The notes below the pieces were generated by a model that was given only the letters and a program-made list of their open reading frames with translations, was not told the origin of the DNA and did no database searches. Shown here one piece after another: positions 23,798 through 37,084 of a stretch of DNA of 64,000 bases. This DNA is from Synaphobranchus kaupii (taxonomy: Eukaryota; Chordata; Actinopteri; Anguilliformes; Synaphobranchidae): NCBI GenBank assembly GCA_029718625.1, contig CM056389.1:6446014-6510013 (forward strand), in the 5' to 3' direction. Each line of letters begins with the position of its first letter. The stretch's first letter is position 1. Position numbers and translations under genes: made by a program.

Positions 23798-24624
23798 TGT
23801 CTGAATTAACGTTCTGTAGCCTTTAATTAACTTTGCGGCTCGCTTCTTCTAATTAATTTGAAGAAATCAACAACATAGTTTGGTGACAGTCAAGATTTAA
23901 ATGAGTATATCTTGCTTAATATTTGGAGTAGAAAGATAATATTGTCATCGGCAGAAAGCTGAAACTATCTGTAGAACCCGCACAGCTAGACCAATGAGGG
24001 AATAGCTGGAGGGGAAGGAGTAAATATGTTTTTCCTCCGCTGTTGTGATGTAAATAAAAGAGTTCAGTGATTTATCCTCCGGTCATGAATAGATTACAAG
24101 TACATTTAAGAATATACTGGGTCCGTCGCCACGAGTCAGATATGAATGCGCTGCTCCATATCCCGCTTAAGACAGGCCTGAAACGGATCAGTATGATTCT
24201 TATTATTCTCCGTTCGTAAACGGGGCCATGTTGTCATCACGGATATATCCGACCTGTCGTCCAAATGTCAATATTCTAATGGGAGCATTAGAACACTCAC
24301 ACAGGAGCTGAACAACACATCGAATATATCTATGATCACAAACAGTAAGCGTAACAGTTACAATTTGTTTACTCGTAATTATCTAACTTTATATTAAATT
24401 ATAATTTAGAATTTTACTTTAATCATGCGTGAAGCTCAGAGTGGTTACACTCGACTCTTCCTTGTGTGCCACCATTACTCAATATATGCTCCCGGGATTA
24501 GCACTATTGCCGAATCTCAGTTCGGTGGAGAACACAGAGGTCGGGGGTCTGGCCAACACAATACATGTATTATATTTTACATAGATAGTTGCGAGCCCAG
24601 GTCAGCGTGCACTCAGAGGGCTCC

Positions 24625-25596
24625 TTAAAGGGTAAGTTCGCTATTTTGGACCTTGGACCCTATTTGCGGTCCGTCTTCCATGAACCTGACCCATGAAGTC
24701 CATTTTTTCGCTGATCGGTCCAGTATTGAGTTCGCTACAGATTTCCTGTAGGCTCTCACTGGGCTACAATAGAAGTCAACGGGGCAATTAGAAATGTTCG
24801 ATAAATGTGCTTTCATGTACAATAAATGAGACGGGAAGCTCAGGGTGTATTGTTACCGGTCTCAGTATGCTCTCCTGTGAAATGTATCTCAATCCGAACA
24901 TTTTTACGTGCTTGGCATGGCTTGGAAGTAAGCATTTCTCTGTTGCTTGTTTTCGCTGCTCCCGCGGAGTACTATGTGTCGGGGTAGGGGAGCGGGAAGG
25001 TGTGCCGGCCGTTTACGAAACTATCTAGTTGAGCAGTCTGCGTTTGTTTACCTGCAGCAACGTAGGCTACAATTTCCACAAAAAAACTTGGATGATGGAT
25101 GACTATAATGATTACGAAGACGAAGAATTCGATTTTGACTGACGTTACTGGCTACAGATTTGAGCCAGAATACACGGACACGGAACTACAAGAGATGGAT
25201 GATAAGAGAGCAAGAGAAGAGAGAGAGGCTGAAGTTGCGCAGGTAATGTTATCCGAAGTCAGTGCGAGGTAGTGCGGTCGGAGAAATAGTTCTGTTTCAA
25301 ATGGAACTGTTGTTTCAACGTTCGGTTTGCATTTGCGATAGCCTACATTTCACAGGAGAGCATACTGAGACCGTAAGAATACACACTGAGCTATAAAAGC
25401 ACATTTATCGTTGTTTTTCCATAACATTTCTAATTGCCCCGTTGACTTCTATTGTAGCCCAGTGAGAGCCTACAGGAAATCTGTAGCGAACTCAATACTG
25501 GACCGATCAGCGAAAAAATGGACTTCATGGGTCAGGTTAATGGAAGACGGACCGCAAATAGGGTCCAAGGTCCAAAATAGCGAACTTACCCTTTAA
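24625..25596. mobile_element. TTAA-target element with about 200-bp inverted repeats (Kolobok- or piggyBac-like)
   Basis: It starts TTAAAGGGTAAGTTCGC (24625) and ends with the exact complement, GCGAACTTACCCTTTAA (25596). The arms 24625-24830 and 25390-25596 are inverted copies. TTAA at both ends is the expected target duplication. The interior includes a relic coding exon (25095-25242). Confidence 0.8.
25095..25242 (+). pseudogene. Relic first exon inside the TTAA element
   Basis: ATG at 25095 starts an acidic peptide, MDDYNDYEDEEFDFD, which ends at a stop. One base over, the frame continues GYRFEPEYTDTELQEMDD and KRAREEREAEVAQ to a donor-like site (CAG|GTAATG at 25243). The FEPEYTD-xEL pattern followed by a charged helix resembles the start of P2X7-like cysteine-rich domain proteins found in fish repeats. 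The remaining exons are absent. The family link is from memory and should be searched. Confidence 0.45.
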
Positions 25597-25974
25597 GGCT
25601 AATTTGACAAGAACCGACGTAGAACGTCCAGGGGTTCTCTTCATATCAAATTCCCAGAGCCGTGCATTAACCAATCCTTATACGGGCCGACCTTGACCGC
25701 CTACCCGACTTGGGGACTCCACATAAAGTACCACGCCACTGATCAGTTGGTCATTGGTCAGAATTGTTCCCCTGAGTATTCAGTCGTAATTTAGGCTGAA
25801 AAAGGTAGAAAAGGGATTAGAGTCATGGAGACCACGCAAGTTAAAATAATAAGAATTTATTCACAGGCAGGTAGGTCATTATCTTAGAATTATGTTAATT
25901 ACCAAATACAGAAATGAAGAAAAGAAAACACAGAGTAAATATCTTACCCGGCCTCCTTCAGCTACACACACACA

Positions 25975-26155
25975 CAGAATCTGCACAGTGTAGGAAATCG
26001 ATTGCGATATTCCTTACACAAAAACATAGAGTATACACGGAGTCTGCACGGTGTGGGAGATCGGTTACGATTCTCCAAACACACACACACACACACACAC
26101 GCATACATACATAATCTGCACGGTGTGGGAGATCAGTTACGATTCTCCCAGATAG
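25975..26155 (+). repeat. About 65-bp degenerate tandem repeat with CA microsatellite
   Basis: Three diverged copies of a CTGCACGGTGTGGGAGATCG block, two ending in ATTCTCC, are separated by CA runs (longest about 26077-26102). Confidence 0.85.
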
Positions 26156-27546
26156 GTTTGTCTCCCTTTCTTTTATGCCAAATCCCGCGTTTGAACCAGG
26201 CGGCAGTGCCATAAATTAACCTGGAGGTGTGGTCGAATCGGGAATCTAGACCCCCACCGTTGCTGAGTAGGGTGAAGGGAAAAGGAGTTGATTACCAGAG
26301 AGGACATTCCAGTGTTAGTTTTTCCCTGAGTTATTGAAACTATGTTTTACTAAACTCCATTTGGTATGAAATGTATCTCATTTGATTCCTTGATTTTACC
26401 GGATTACATCCATACCAAACAGCTTACCATTATGATTATTATTAACAGATTAAATATTATTATGTTGCAGTTGTCATGAAAATTCCCTTCTGATGAACCA
26501 TTTTACATGCAATTCCTGTTACTACTACATAAGACATAATGTAACAATATAAGAATCACATGTGCAATGTTTGTAAGTTTTACAGGGTCTGTTGACCATT
26601 TAAACTGAGTCTTAACCTCTTAATGCCAAACGCCCCCTAGCGGTCACGCCGGCGTGACGGAAATTATTACATTATGCATTTCATTAATTTAATAATATAT
26701 AATAAACTGCTCACCTCAATATTTTGATTAAATATCCTTAAGATATATCCATTCCTTCTGGGAAAGTGGTTTTTAAGCCCAAAACATCGGGATAAAACTT
26801 CGTAAATAACGTTGGAAACTCGGACCTAATTCTCAAACATGTATTGCAGCTTGATGTCACACCATAAACAATGTGCTGGTAAACTGTTCTGCTTAATTGT
26901 ATTTCACAAAACTTTGGTTTGAAAAATCATTATACCTTTAGGCTTCAAGAAAAAATACTTTAAAACTTTCATACGGCTGTACATAATTTTTTTCCAATTT
27001 TAAACCGACTTGTGCTTTTTTGCACTTGATTACGACTCGTTCGGCTGTGTTCACTTTGGCGTTGTGAAACTCAGCCAGTTTCTGGAGTACCAATCCAATG
27101 GCTTAGTATATGTTAGCCAGAGTAGTTTTGAACATGCTTGCAGAGATTTATGCAAAACCGTCGTCAATTGGGTGTATTTATTTGACTGATAGCACAATAG
27201 GCCTATCTGAAGTGGGAAAAACCGTCTTCCACCCGCCTCCACTCTGAGTATTATTAGCTTTCCATTGGGTTTTAAAACTGTCTGTCAAATATTCCAGGAA
27301 ATAGCCAAGACTCTTATCTTTGAAACAAGCCGGCTATTGAATACAATAGCCGTCGTAAAAAAGGAATTCGAGCCGTGCGTATGAGGAAGTGGCGAGCCAC
27401 GCGTAATTATCGAACCAAAATGGCGCAGTGTTTTTACCTTGTAGCGTAGCTCGCTACATTCCGTTTAGCAAAGCACAATTAATTAGGTAAGGCCCGCAGT
27501 TACATCTTTTACTTTAGAGTATTTTTGATACAGTTTTTGTGTAGTT

Positions 27547-27687
27547 ATGTCGAGATTTTTGAGGCGTTTATCCGTGCACCAAGTGCTAGACGAACTGGAT
27601 AAGCCAGAAGATGTTTTTGCCGAGGGAGACTCATCCTGTCTCAGTGACGCTGAATCCACTGATGACCGAGATGATGTTTGTTGCTGA
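27547..27687 (+). pseudogene. N-terminal fragment of a piggyBac-like transposase
   Basis: 46 codons: MSRFLRRLSVHQVLDELDKP then an acidic, Ser-rich stretch (AEGDSSCLSDAESTDD). A short basic start, a VLDEL-type helix and an Asp/Ser-rich tail are how many piggyBac transposases in fish begin. It then stops at TGA, and no catalytic domain follows in any frame. The longer antisense ORF over it (27707-27483) is its shadow. Confidence 0.45.
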
Positions 27688-28339
27688 CATGTAAGTTGTT
27701 TTATCATACTAACAGTGTTATGCTATAAACGCATTGAATTTCGCCATGGCAGGTAACGTCGTTAGGGCTGGTGGTATTACCGATTTTTCGATATACCAGT
27801 GTGAATTCACGCAATGCCATGCGGGTTCGTAATTACATTGTCAACTGTATTTTATTGTTTTTCATACAATTAATATTACAAATTGCACATTCCAACGGTA
27901 TGATACATAATTTATGAAGTAAACTTAGGGTGTATTGTCTGTGTTGACAAACTCGCACGTGTTACGTGGCGTTGCCAACAACACAAATGTTTGGTGTAAG
28001 CATCGAAGGAAATTTAGCTGCAATGCGTGAATCCCTGTGTTTCTTCTGTGAAGCTAACTAACCTTATATACTTATGCATAAAATCGGTCCCTCTCAGCTA
28101 AATTAATATAGATAGTATTGCCTTTACAGTGGCAAGCTAGCAAGCATCCCTGTGTTTTCCTGTCTGTTTATTATAGTTTATACGAGTATTAGGAATGGAA
28201 GTGTGGTGTTGCTGATTTGCCCACAGTTTACTGTGAACTACAGTCGACGTTCATTGCTAGGGATAGCTGCTACATTATGCGAAGGATGTGCTTTGCCTTG
28301 TCTGTTCTGTAGTGATCTTGATGTCTCTGTGCGCACTTA

Positions 28340-28390
28340 CTGTACGTCGCTTTGGATAAAAGCGTCTGCTAAATAAATGTAATGTAATGC
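28340..28390 (-). repeat. End of the teleost SINE/MITE-like repeat
   Basis: CGCTTTGGATAAAAGCGTCT, then GCTAAATAAATGTAATG, is the complement of the start of the repeat at 8421-8640. Confidence 0.75.
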
Positions 28391-30138
28391 AAGCAAAATT
28401 ACAGGTAACAAGCAGCTAGCTATCTATTTGTGTCTGAGATGAGCTACTAAAACGATTTTTTTGAGTGTGAAATGGCTTCTGGAAGTGTTTAGTAAAGTCA
28501 TTGTTCCACCTGAGTAAATTGTTCTGTATGCAGTACAGAAGGCTGTGCAGGTAAACAAAATGGTAATTTATGCATGGTATGAGGGAGAGAACATGATATC
28601 ATGAGGGAGTACTTGTTGATTATTATTATTGATTGTTGTTGTATAAGGGGGACTAATGGGTATATCAACATGGTGGACAATTTCATGGACAGGGTTAGTG
28701 GGATTTGTAATGATGCAGATTGCTCTCCTGAGGGAATGTGTAGTCTAAATGGCTTCTGTATGAATGGTTAAATAATCTCTCCTCAACCTCCACCCCGATG
28801 TTTTGATCCTTTACCTTTTTTTGTTTTTAGTTCATTTTTTTTAGCTTTTTGGACCCTGCCATTTTGTACTTTCTTTGTGTAAATACGGTAACTTCAGCAA
28901 TTAGAGGCAAGGATCTTTTTATTTGTTACAGCAGGGGTGTTTTTATTTTTTATCTAGGAAACTGGTGGACTTTTGATTTTTTATCCACTGCACTTTTAGT
29001 AGTACACCTTAGTGCACTTGTATATAGTTGATATATGTTTGTCATGTATAAAGTTTTGCCTCCTAAAACCCAACCCCAACGTCCCTGTCATAGGAGGTGG
29101 CAACAGAATAAAGGACATGACTGGCAAGCATTAATGTGTAGGGAAGTTTCATACTATTCCCATTATTCATTTGAAAACCTGTTTGCACATTCCTGGACTC
29201 ATTTCTGGCTAATGGGCCTCTGGTGAAATACACAAGATTCACTGTGCTGCTACATGGGTTTTGACAGCTTTTTGTAACCTTGGGTAGTTAGTTGTGTAAT
29301 ATGCAGAACACCAAGAACACATCTAAAAATGAACTTTTATTGCCAATATTGACAAATTATCTCATTTTATTGTAAAAACCTAAAAAATAAATCATATTGA
29401 GACCTTTCTGGAACATTGCCATTTTTGGCACATTTGGCACCATTTGGCACCATTTGGATAACGAAAAAGGTTCACCTGAAAAAAACCCTGTAAAATTTGA
29501 ATGGTTTGAGATATTGACACCAGATTGTTTGTTACCAGAGGTAGGCAGCATATTGATGAATCAGATAGAGGAGTCATTTCCTCCATAGCATTTGTAGCTC
29601 CCCAGGTAAAAATTCTTAAACTTGAATGTAGGTACCCGTTTTTTAGTTTTTTTATATTTTCTGTACATAAATTGTTGTAGTTAAGTATCAAAAACTGGAT
29701 TTCTATGAGTTCCACTGCTTAGTCGTAATACTGCAGGTGTCTGCTTTAATAAAAGCCATGAACCATATTTGTACCATTTATAGTTTTTGAGATAACCACC
29801 TTTGTTTGTCACTAGTGAAAACAGGCAAAATTTGGCCTATTTTGCCCTCGGTAGGAAGAGGTTAACCCAGGAGAGAAGGGGGGTTCAATGAACAGAGGTG
29901 CCAACATGAGAGACGGGAAAGATCCCAGATGTATTGTTTTGGCCAGGGGCTTAATGGCCTCTTCTGCCCTAAGTGCCCCTAGAACACACAAACACACCCA
30001 TGACCAAACAGTCCAACTTCCTCTTATCACAGTCCCTTCCAGGTGAGAACAAATGGCCTGAACCCCCCTGAAGGAAGTCCGAAGAGTCTATTGTTTTATC
30101 ACACGGCTCTCTGGTCCTTTGAAGTGTCTTCACACATG

Positions 30139-31005
30139 TGATGCGGTATGTCAAAACCAGGCGGAATTGGGCAAGAGGTCAATTTTGAGTTATTAGTATA
30201 TTAGTAAAACATAGACCTTGCACTTTACAACTCCGCTTTCTTTTTTCAAATCGGATATTCCAAAGCGAAGTTATTAAGATTTTAAATTGGACCGTCTGAA
30301 ACATCGAAACTGAGAAATAGCCCTTTAAAGTTTGAGTTTAAACAAAACAAGTTGGTTAACAATGTTAGCGTACCGAACCCTGTTATCGGGCGGAAACCAG
30401 ACATTTTTGTGATCAACATACGATACTGATATTATTCTGGTACATACCATTGAACATATTATATTTATTAGGTTCACAAAACGATAAGCTAACTTTTAAG
30501 CCAATAACCATGTAGATGTGACCGGTAGTTTTTTTGTTTTAACGTCTTTTAGATGAGACGAGACTGCCAAAGAAAGGGCGCGCATTATCGGGCGGCTGTT
30601 GTAATCCATAAACAAGCTCACGATTATTGTTGTTTTAATAATCAATTAATAGTTTATTTCATCAAGAAAGATACCGTTTGAATAACCAATATGTTGGCAA
30701 AATATCATCATGCGATTTTACGTTAGCAAGTGAGCTCGAAGTTACGCTAAATTTGGCGTCATTTCCAAGCAAAATCTCGAACAAGGCATCATTTTGTGAA
30801 ATTATATGCCTCTCTAAAAGTGTTTAAAAAAATACTTTGTCGATGAAATTTCAGTTAGAAACTTTTACAGAACATTTTTAATATTTGTAGCATCATAAAT
30901 GTCCAAAAATCTCTAAACCCCTAAAATTCACCCTCAAGGCATTTTGCAGCTGTTCCTCTGTTCGTAGCTCTGCCCAATTCCGCCTGCTTTTGACATACCG
31001 CGTCA
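30139..31005. mobile_element. MITE with 36-bp inverted ends and CACATG target duplication
   Basis: The ends read TGATGCGGTATGTCAAAA (30139) and TTTTGACATACCGCGTCA (31005); the match continues inward over GCAGGCGGAATTGGGCA. CACATG lies directly outside on both sides (30133-30138 and 31006-31011), extending to CACACATG if the last CA is counted outside. No ORF. Confidence 0.75.
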
Positions 31006-32587
31006 CACATGGCAGCCTTTCCCACATTGACTCCCCTCTTACATATCCTATTTTTAACTGTTTATAATACTCAAAATGGCATAGCGTCCGCCCGCCCCGT
31101 CCTCTTCTTAAAAAAAATAAATTTAAAAAAAATTAAAAATCTAATAGATGGTCACAAAAGAAACTAGATGACTTCTCTGATGATAACAACTATAGTAACA
31201 TAATTTGTATTGTAGTACAACAATAAACGACTTGTAGGCACCGCATTGGAGTCATGTTTGCACTTTAGAAGGCAGTGACCCTTGTGACGGCATTCTGATA
31301 CATTCTAATCACATATTGGTGATGGTACGCTTTTGGGCCAGTTCTGGAATGATCACATACTGTATTTGTGATGGTACGTGCAAAAGGGTTAAAAGCAGGG
31401 GTTTTCATGCATAAATTTTGAGTAATTACGGTAAAAAGGCGGCAGCAGAATAATCGTTCATTACAAACATCCGATCAGACCTAAACCACCCACATAAAAG
31501 ACAACGTATGTAGGCTATTTGCAGGTGTCATAAGCTACTGTTGGAATTGATTTGTTCTGTCTGGACGTTGTGGTTCAGTAAACATTCTATTTTGGAGAGG
31601 AGAGAAGACAAGCAAACTCCAAGTAGATCGGAGGATATTGTTTTTTTATTATTATTTATTTCAGATTTTTCCCTTTTTCTCCCAATTTGGTAGCCAATTG
31701 AACCCTATGTTATTCAATTCCCCCTTGTGTAGCAACCGCTTGAATTCGCCACTACACAACCCCTTCAGCCGCAAGTAGGAAGGAGGGCACCACGTCCTCT
31801 TCAGGGCGCGACTCCTCTTGCTCCTCATGTGTGCATTCTCTGTGTACAGAAAATATCAACAGGTCATTAAAACTGTCCATATAGGATAAATTTATATTTT
31901 ATGAACTAAACTAATGTGGTATCTAAACAAAAAAAATGTGATGTCTATTTTTATCACAATATATAAACCAGAGCGAATTGGAGCATGCAGAGTAGTAATG
32001 TACTAATAGTGTTCATCACTCTAATTAAATTACGTCCCGCTCACATACTCTGAGACACACACCTTTGAGAATTAGATGCACTCCGTCGCCCCGGTATGCA
32101 GGCCAACCTGCATACTCCAGTGCCTTGTCAAACGTTCCCCACTGGCTGCATACAGGCGTCCGGGCTGAGCTAAGCTTGCCTAGTCTTGTTTATTAATCGA
32201 AGGTATCTGTTTTTGTGAGCTGAAAAGTTGTTTTTGGGTTTATGTTAGCTATAAATAGCGGAACTATTTTTAGATAGGCTACTGCGTACTCATCCAACAA
32301 GCCATACTTTAATTTATTTTGTTATCGTGCGCAAGGATACATCACATAGTAAAAACATTTTGCCAGATCTTCTTTCTCTTTTGTAAGACAATATAACATT
32401 GAGAGTACATCAGATATCAAAACAAACAATAACTTCTGGTGTTAGTACTCATCTCAACTTAATCTATTATCGTAGTAGTAGTAGTAGTAAACTACGAATA
32501 GTTTGTGCTTTAAGATGAGTAATTTCAACGAAAATGAATGGAAGTGAACTGAGAGCGCCAAAAATATACATTCAGAAAAATCTACAG

Positions 32588-32690
32588 CAACGTCACTTTC
32601 CCAATATAATAACAAGGTTACTCACGAACATCCACAGCAATGTCACTTTCCCAATATAATAACACGGTTACTCACGAACATCCACAGACG
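32588..32690 (+). repeat. 50-bp satellite, 2 copies (unit A)
   Basis: Two units with TCACTTTCCCAATATAATAA and a CGGTTACTCACGAACAT block. This is the unexpanded counterpart of the array at 34538-36344. Confidence 0.9.
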
Positions 32691-33442
32691 TTGTTGTGCA
32701 CGTTTCTTTTTCAAAAACTACTTTCTACCGAAATACACCACCTGTCTACTGTATATCTGCACAAAGTCTCAACAGTATTCTGGGACTTATGTCAACACAG
32801 TGCGCCCTAGAAAACTGGTGTGCTTTGGTTCAGACTTAGTGCGGATATACACAGTCGGCGTACTTCGGTGTATATTTTTGGCGCTTTGACCACCAGAAAT
32901 TTTGTTCTGTTGAGGTACATTATATCAGGTGATGTCAAGGTGAGTTGCAGCGGATATATCTACAGAACTAGTGAGTTCTCAGTGAAACCACCCGGATGGA
33001 TGGATGGATAGCACTTGGGGTATGTAGAAACATATCAAAACTAAATGTTTGGGTGAACTGCCCCTTTAACGGTCAGCAGGGCAGCTGATGTTGCTAGTAT
33101 TCATGCTATTGAAATACAGTGGGTTTAGCTCCACAAAATTGCTTGTGTTATACCAAAGTGAAATATCCTTTTAAGAAAAAAGGAAACCCCATCAAGTTTT
33201 TCCATCAGACCTCAGACCTGGGTCAAATGCACACGGTCATTAGATTCTGAGACAATTTGAAACACTCCTGCAGATTTCTGAAAATATTCAGTAAAATACA
33301 CTTACCAAAACGTACAAAATCAGAAGATAATTTGCTCTGTACATAGTAAAATGGTCAGTAATCTGCAGGAATTTTACTGTATCTAACTGGTTAAAGTATT
33401 TCACAGAGATATTTTACACAGATCTGCTTTCACTTCCAATAG

Positions 33443-33676
33443 GAGAGCAGGCATCTACTGATCTGGGATCAGCCTCGCTCCATTCCTCTATCACAGCTTG
33501 GACTGGAGCCAGTTGCATGGACCACAGAGTGCAGCCACCTACTGATCTGGGATCAGCCTCGCTCCATTCCTCTGTCACAGCGCAGACTGGAGGCAGCGCT
33601 GTAGTACCACAGTTACATGGATGTAATGTTGGGGGAAACGTTATTGTCATTGTAAACAAACGGCCTGATTACAAAG
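33443..33676 (+). CDS. Linker exon of the predicted PYD-GIMAP gene
   Basis: 234 bp, open throughout in one frame, flanked by a good acceptor (CACTTCCAATAG, ending 33442) and an excellent donor (AAAG|GTAAGG at 33677), both phase 1, so it can be included or skipped without changing frame. It encodes about 78 residues: a 28-residue internal duplication (TDLGSASLHSS twice, period 84 bp), then TAQTGGSAVVPQLHGC, NVGGNVIVIV and NKRPDYK. A TAQ-GGS-x-V-P-L block followed by a G-N-V-x-V-x-V strand is, from memory, like the linker exons that follow the pyrin domain in fish NLR-type proteins. No catalytic role is expected. It lies in tandem-duplicated sequence, and a shorter copy is at 37085-37123. It could be a cryptic exon. 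Confidence 0.55.
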
Positions 33677-34537
33677 GTAAGGAAGGAGTTGTCATTCTTT
33701 ATTTCAATAATTCTATTTTTATTTTTTTTTTCTGTTTCCCCCCCCCCCCCCCCCCATTTTCTCCCAATTTGGTATCCAATTAAACCCCTATTCTAATTCA
33801 ATTCCCCACCATGTAGCAACCGCTAGAGAATCACCGCTACGCAACCCCGGTAGTAGGAAGGTGGGCGCCACGTCCTCTACAGGGCGCGACTCCTCGAGCT
33901 ACTGACCGTGATTCCAACTCGCCCAGGGCCGTTCTGTGCGCAGAATGTCACTCCATCGCCCCGGTATGCAGGCCAAGTTGTGTCTTGTCAAATGTTCCCC
34001 ACTGGCTGCATACAGGCGTCCGGGCTGAGCTAAGCTTGCCTAGTCTTGTTTATTAGTCAAAGGTATCTGTTTTTGTGAGCTGATAAATTGTTTTTGGGTT
34101 TATGTTAGCTATAAATAGAGGACCTATTTTTAGATATAACGGACCTCAACAGAACATTTAGATATTATGGACCTCAACAGAACAAAGTTTGTGGCAGTCA
34201 AAGTGCCAAAAATATACATTTGAAAAATCTACAGCAATGTCACTTTCCCAATATAATAACACGGTTACTCACGAACATCCACAGACTTTGTTGTGCACAT
34301 TTCTTTTTCAAAAACTACTTTCTACCAAAATACACCACCTGTCTACTGTATATCTGCAGAAAGTCTGAACAGTATTCTGGGAATTATGTCTCATCTCAAC
34401 TTAATCTATTATCCTAGTAGTAGTAGTAGTAGTAGTAGTAAACTACGAGTAGTTTGTGCTTTAAGATGAGTAATTTCAGCGAGGTCCCCAAAATGAATGG
34501 GGCAGTCAAAACGCCAAAAATATACATTCAGAAAAAT

Positions 34538-36344
34538 CCACAGCAACGTCCCTTTCCCAATATAATAACATGGTTACTCACAAACATCCACAGCAATGTC
34601 ACTTTCCCAATATAATAACACGGTTACTCACGAACATCCACAGCAACGTCCCTTTCCCAATATAATAACACGGTTACTCACGAACATCCACAGCAACGTC
34701 ACTTTCCCAATATAATAACACGGTTACTCACAAACATCCACAGCAACGTCACTTTCCCAATATAATAACACGGTTACTCACAAACATCCACAGCAATGTC
34801 CCTTTCCCAGTATAATAACACGGTTACTCACAAACATCCACAGCAACGTCCCTTTCCCAATATAATAACATGGATGGTTACTCACGAACATCCACAGCAA
34901 CGTCACTTTCCCAATATAATAACACGGTTACTCACAAACATCCACAGCAACGTCACTTTCCCAATATAATAACACGGTTACTCACAAACATCCACAGCAA
35001 CGTCCCTTTCCCAATATAATAACACGGTTACTCACGAACATCCACAGCAACGTCCCTTTCCTAATATAATAACACGGTTACTCACAAACATCCACAGCAA
35101 CGTCACTTTCCCAATATAATAACACGGTTACTCACGAACATCCACAGCAACGTCCCTTTCCCAATATAATAACACGGTTACTCACAAACATCCACAGCAA
35201 CGTCCCTTTCCCAATATAATAACACGGTTACTCACAAACATCCACAGCAACGTCCCTTTCCCAATATAATAACACGGTTACTCACAAACATCCACAGCAA
35301 CGTCCCTTTCCCAATATAATAACACGATTACTCACAAACATCCACAGCAACGTCACTTTCCCAATATAATAACACGGTTACTCACGAACATCCACAGCAA
35401 CGTCCCTTTCCCAATATAATAACACGGTTACTCACAAACATCCACAGCAACGTCACTTTCCCAATATAATAACACGGTTACTCACAAACATCCACAGCAA
35501 CGTCCCTTTCCCAATATAATAACACGGTTACTCACGAACATCCACAGCAACGTCACTTTCCCAATATAATAACACGGTTACTCACAAACATCCACAGCAA
35601 CGTCACTTTCCCAATATAATAACACGGTTACTCACGAACATCCACAGCAACGTCCCTTTCCCAATATAATAACACGGTTATTCACAAACATCCACAGCAA
35701 CGTCCCTTTCCCAATATAATAACACGGTTACTCACAAACATCCACAGCAACGTCCCTTTCCCAATATAATAACACGGTTACTCACAAACCCACAGCAAAG
35801 TTACTTTCCTAATATAATAACATGGTTACTCACGAACATCCACAGCAACGTCCCTTTCCCAATATAATAACACGGTTACTCACAAACCCACAGCAAAGTT
35901 ACTTTCGTAATATAATAACACGGTTACTCACGAACATCCACAGCAACGTCCCTTTCCCAATATAATAACACGATTACTCACAAACATCCACAGCAACGTC
36001 CCTTTCCTAATATAATAACACGGTTACTCACAAACATCCACAGCAACGTCCCTTTCCCAATATAATAACATGGTTACTCACAAACATCCACAGCAACGTC
36101 ACTTTCCCAATATAATAACACCGTTACTCACAAACATCCACAGCAATGTCCCTTTCCCAATATAATAACACGGTTACTCACAAACATCCACAGCAACGTC
36201 CCTTTCCCAATATAATAACACGGTTACTCACGAACATCCACAGCAACGTCACTTTCCCAATATAATAACACGGTTAGTCACGAACATCCACAGCAACGTC
36301 ACTTTCCCAATATAATAACACGGTTACTCACGAACATCCACAGA
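34538..36344 (+). repeat. 50-bp satellite, about 36 copies (unit B)
   Basis: Period 50 bp. The unit is CCACAGCAACGTCCCTTTCC followed by CAATATAATAACACGG and TTACTCACAAACAT. Alternating positions (GTCCC/GTCAC, CACAAAC/CACGAAC) mark sub-families. Two units near 35790 and 35890 are a little shorter (CAAACCCACAGCAAAG). Confidence 0.97.
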
Positions 36345-37084
36345 CTTTGTTGTGCACGTTGTTTTTTCAAGAACTACTTTCTACAAAAAACACCACCTGT
36401 GTACTGTATATCTGCACAAAGTCTGAACAGTATTCTGGGACTTATGTCAACACAGTGCGCCCTAGAAAACTGGTGTGCTTTGGTTCAGACTTTGTGTGGA
36501 TATACACAGTCGGCGTACTTCGGTGTATATTTTTGGCGCTTTGACCACCAGAAACTTTGTTCTGTTGAGGTACATTATATCAGGTGATGTCAAGGTGAGT
36601 TGCAGCGGATATATCTACAGAACTAGTGAGTTCTCAGTGAAACCAGCTGGATGGATGGATAGCACTTGGGGTATGTAGAAACATATCAAAACTAAATTTT
36701 TGGGTGAACTGCCCCTTTAACGGTCAGCAGGGCAGCTGATGTTGCTAGTATTCATGCTATTGAAATACAATGGGTTTAGCTCCACAAAATTGCTTGTGTT
36801 ATACCAAAGTGAAATATCCCTTTAAGAAAAAAGAAAACACCATCAAGTTTTTCCATCAGACCTCAGACCTGGGTCAAATGCACACGGTCATTAGATTCTG
36901 AGACAATTTGAAACACTCCTGCAGATTGCTGAAAATATTCAGTGAAATACCTGACTTACCAAATGTACAATATCAGATGATAATTGGATAAATGGTTTCT
37001 AATCTGCAGGACTTTTACTGGTATCTAACAGGTTAAAGTATTTCACGTAAATATTTGACCCAGATCTGCTTTCACTTCCAATAG

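Larger units (their letters stand above)
26612..29865 (+). mobile_element. piggyBac-like element, non-autonomous
   Basis: It begins TTAACCTCTTAATGCC (26612) and ends GGTAGGAAGAGGTTAA (29865): TTAA duplications plus CCTCTT inverted tips, as for piggyBac. A short acidic ORF at 27547-27687 looks like the start of a piggyBac transposase. The rest of the 3.2 kb has no DDD-type transposase, and a fish SINE/MITE-like fragment is nested at 28340-28390. The terminal match is short, so the pairing of these two ends is an inference. Confidence 0.5.
31650..33700 (+). repeat. Local tandem duplication, unit A
   Basis: In order: a pyrimidine-rich repeat (CCCAATTTGGTAGCCAATT, 31680; AGGGCGCGACTCCTC, 31804), a CCGGTATGCAGGCCAA block (32091), two 50-bp satellite units (32588-32690), a TATTTTTGGCGCTTTGACC block (32872), an AGGGGCAGTTCACCCA-type end (33050-33070) and an exon-like segment (33443-33676). 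The same series recurs in unit B. Confidence 0.85.
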
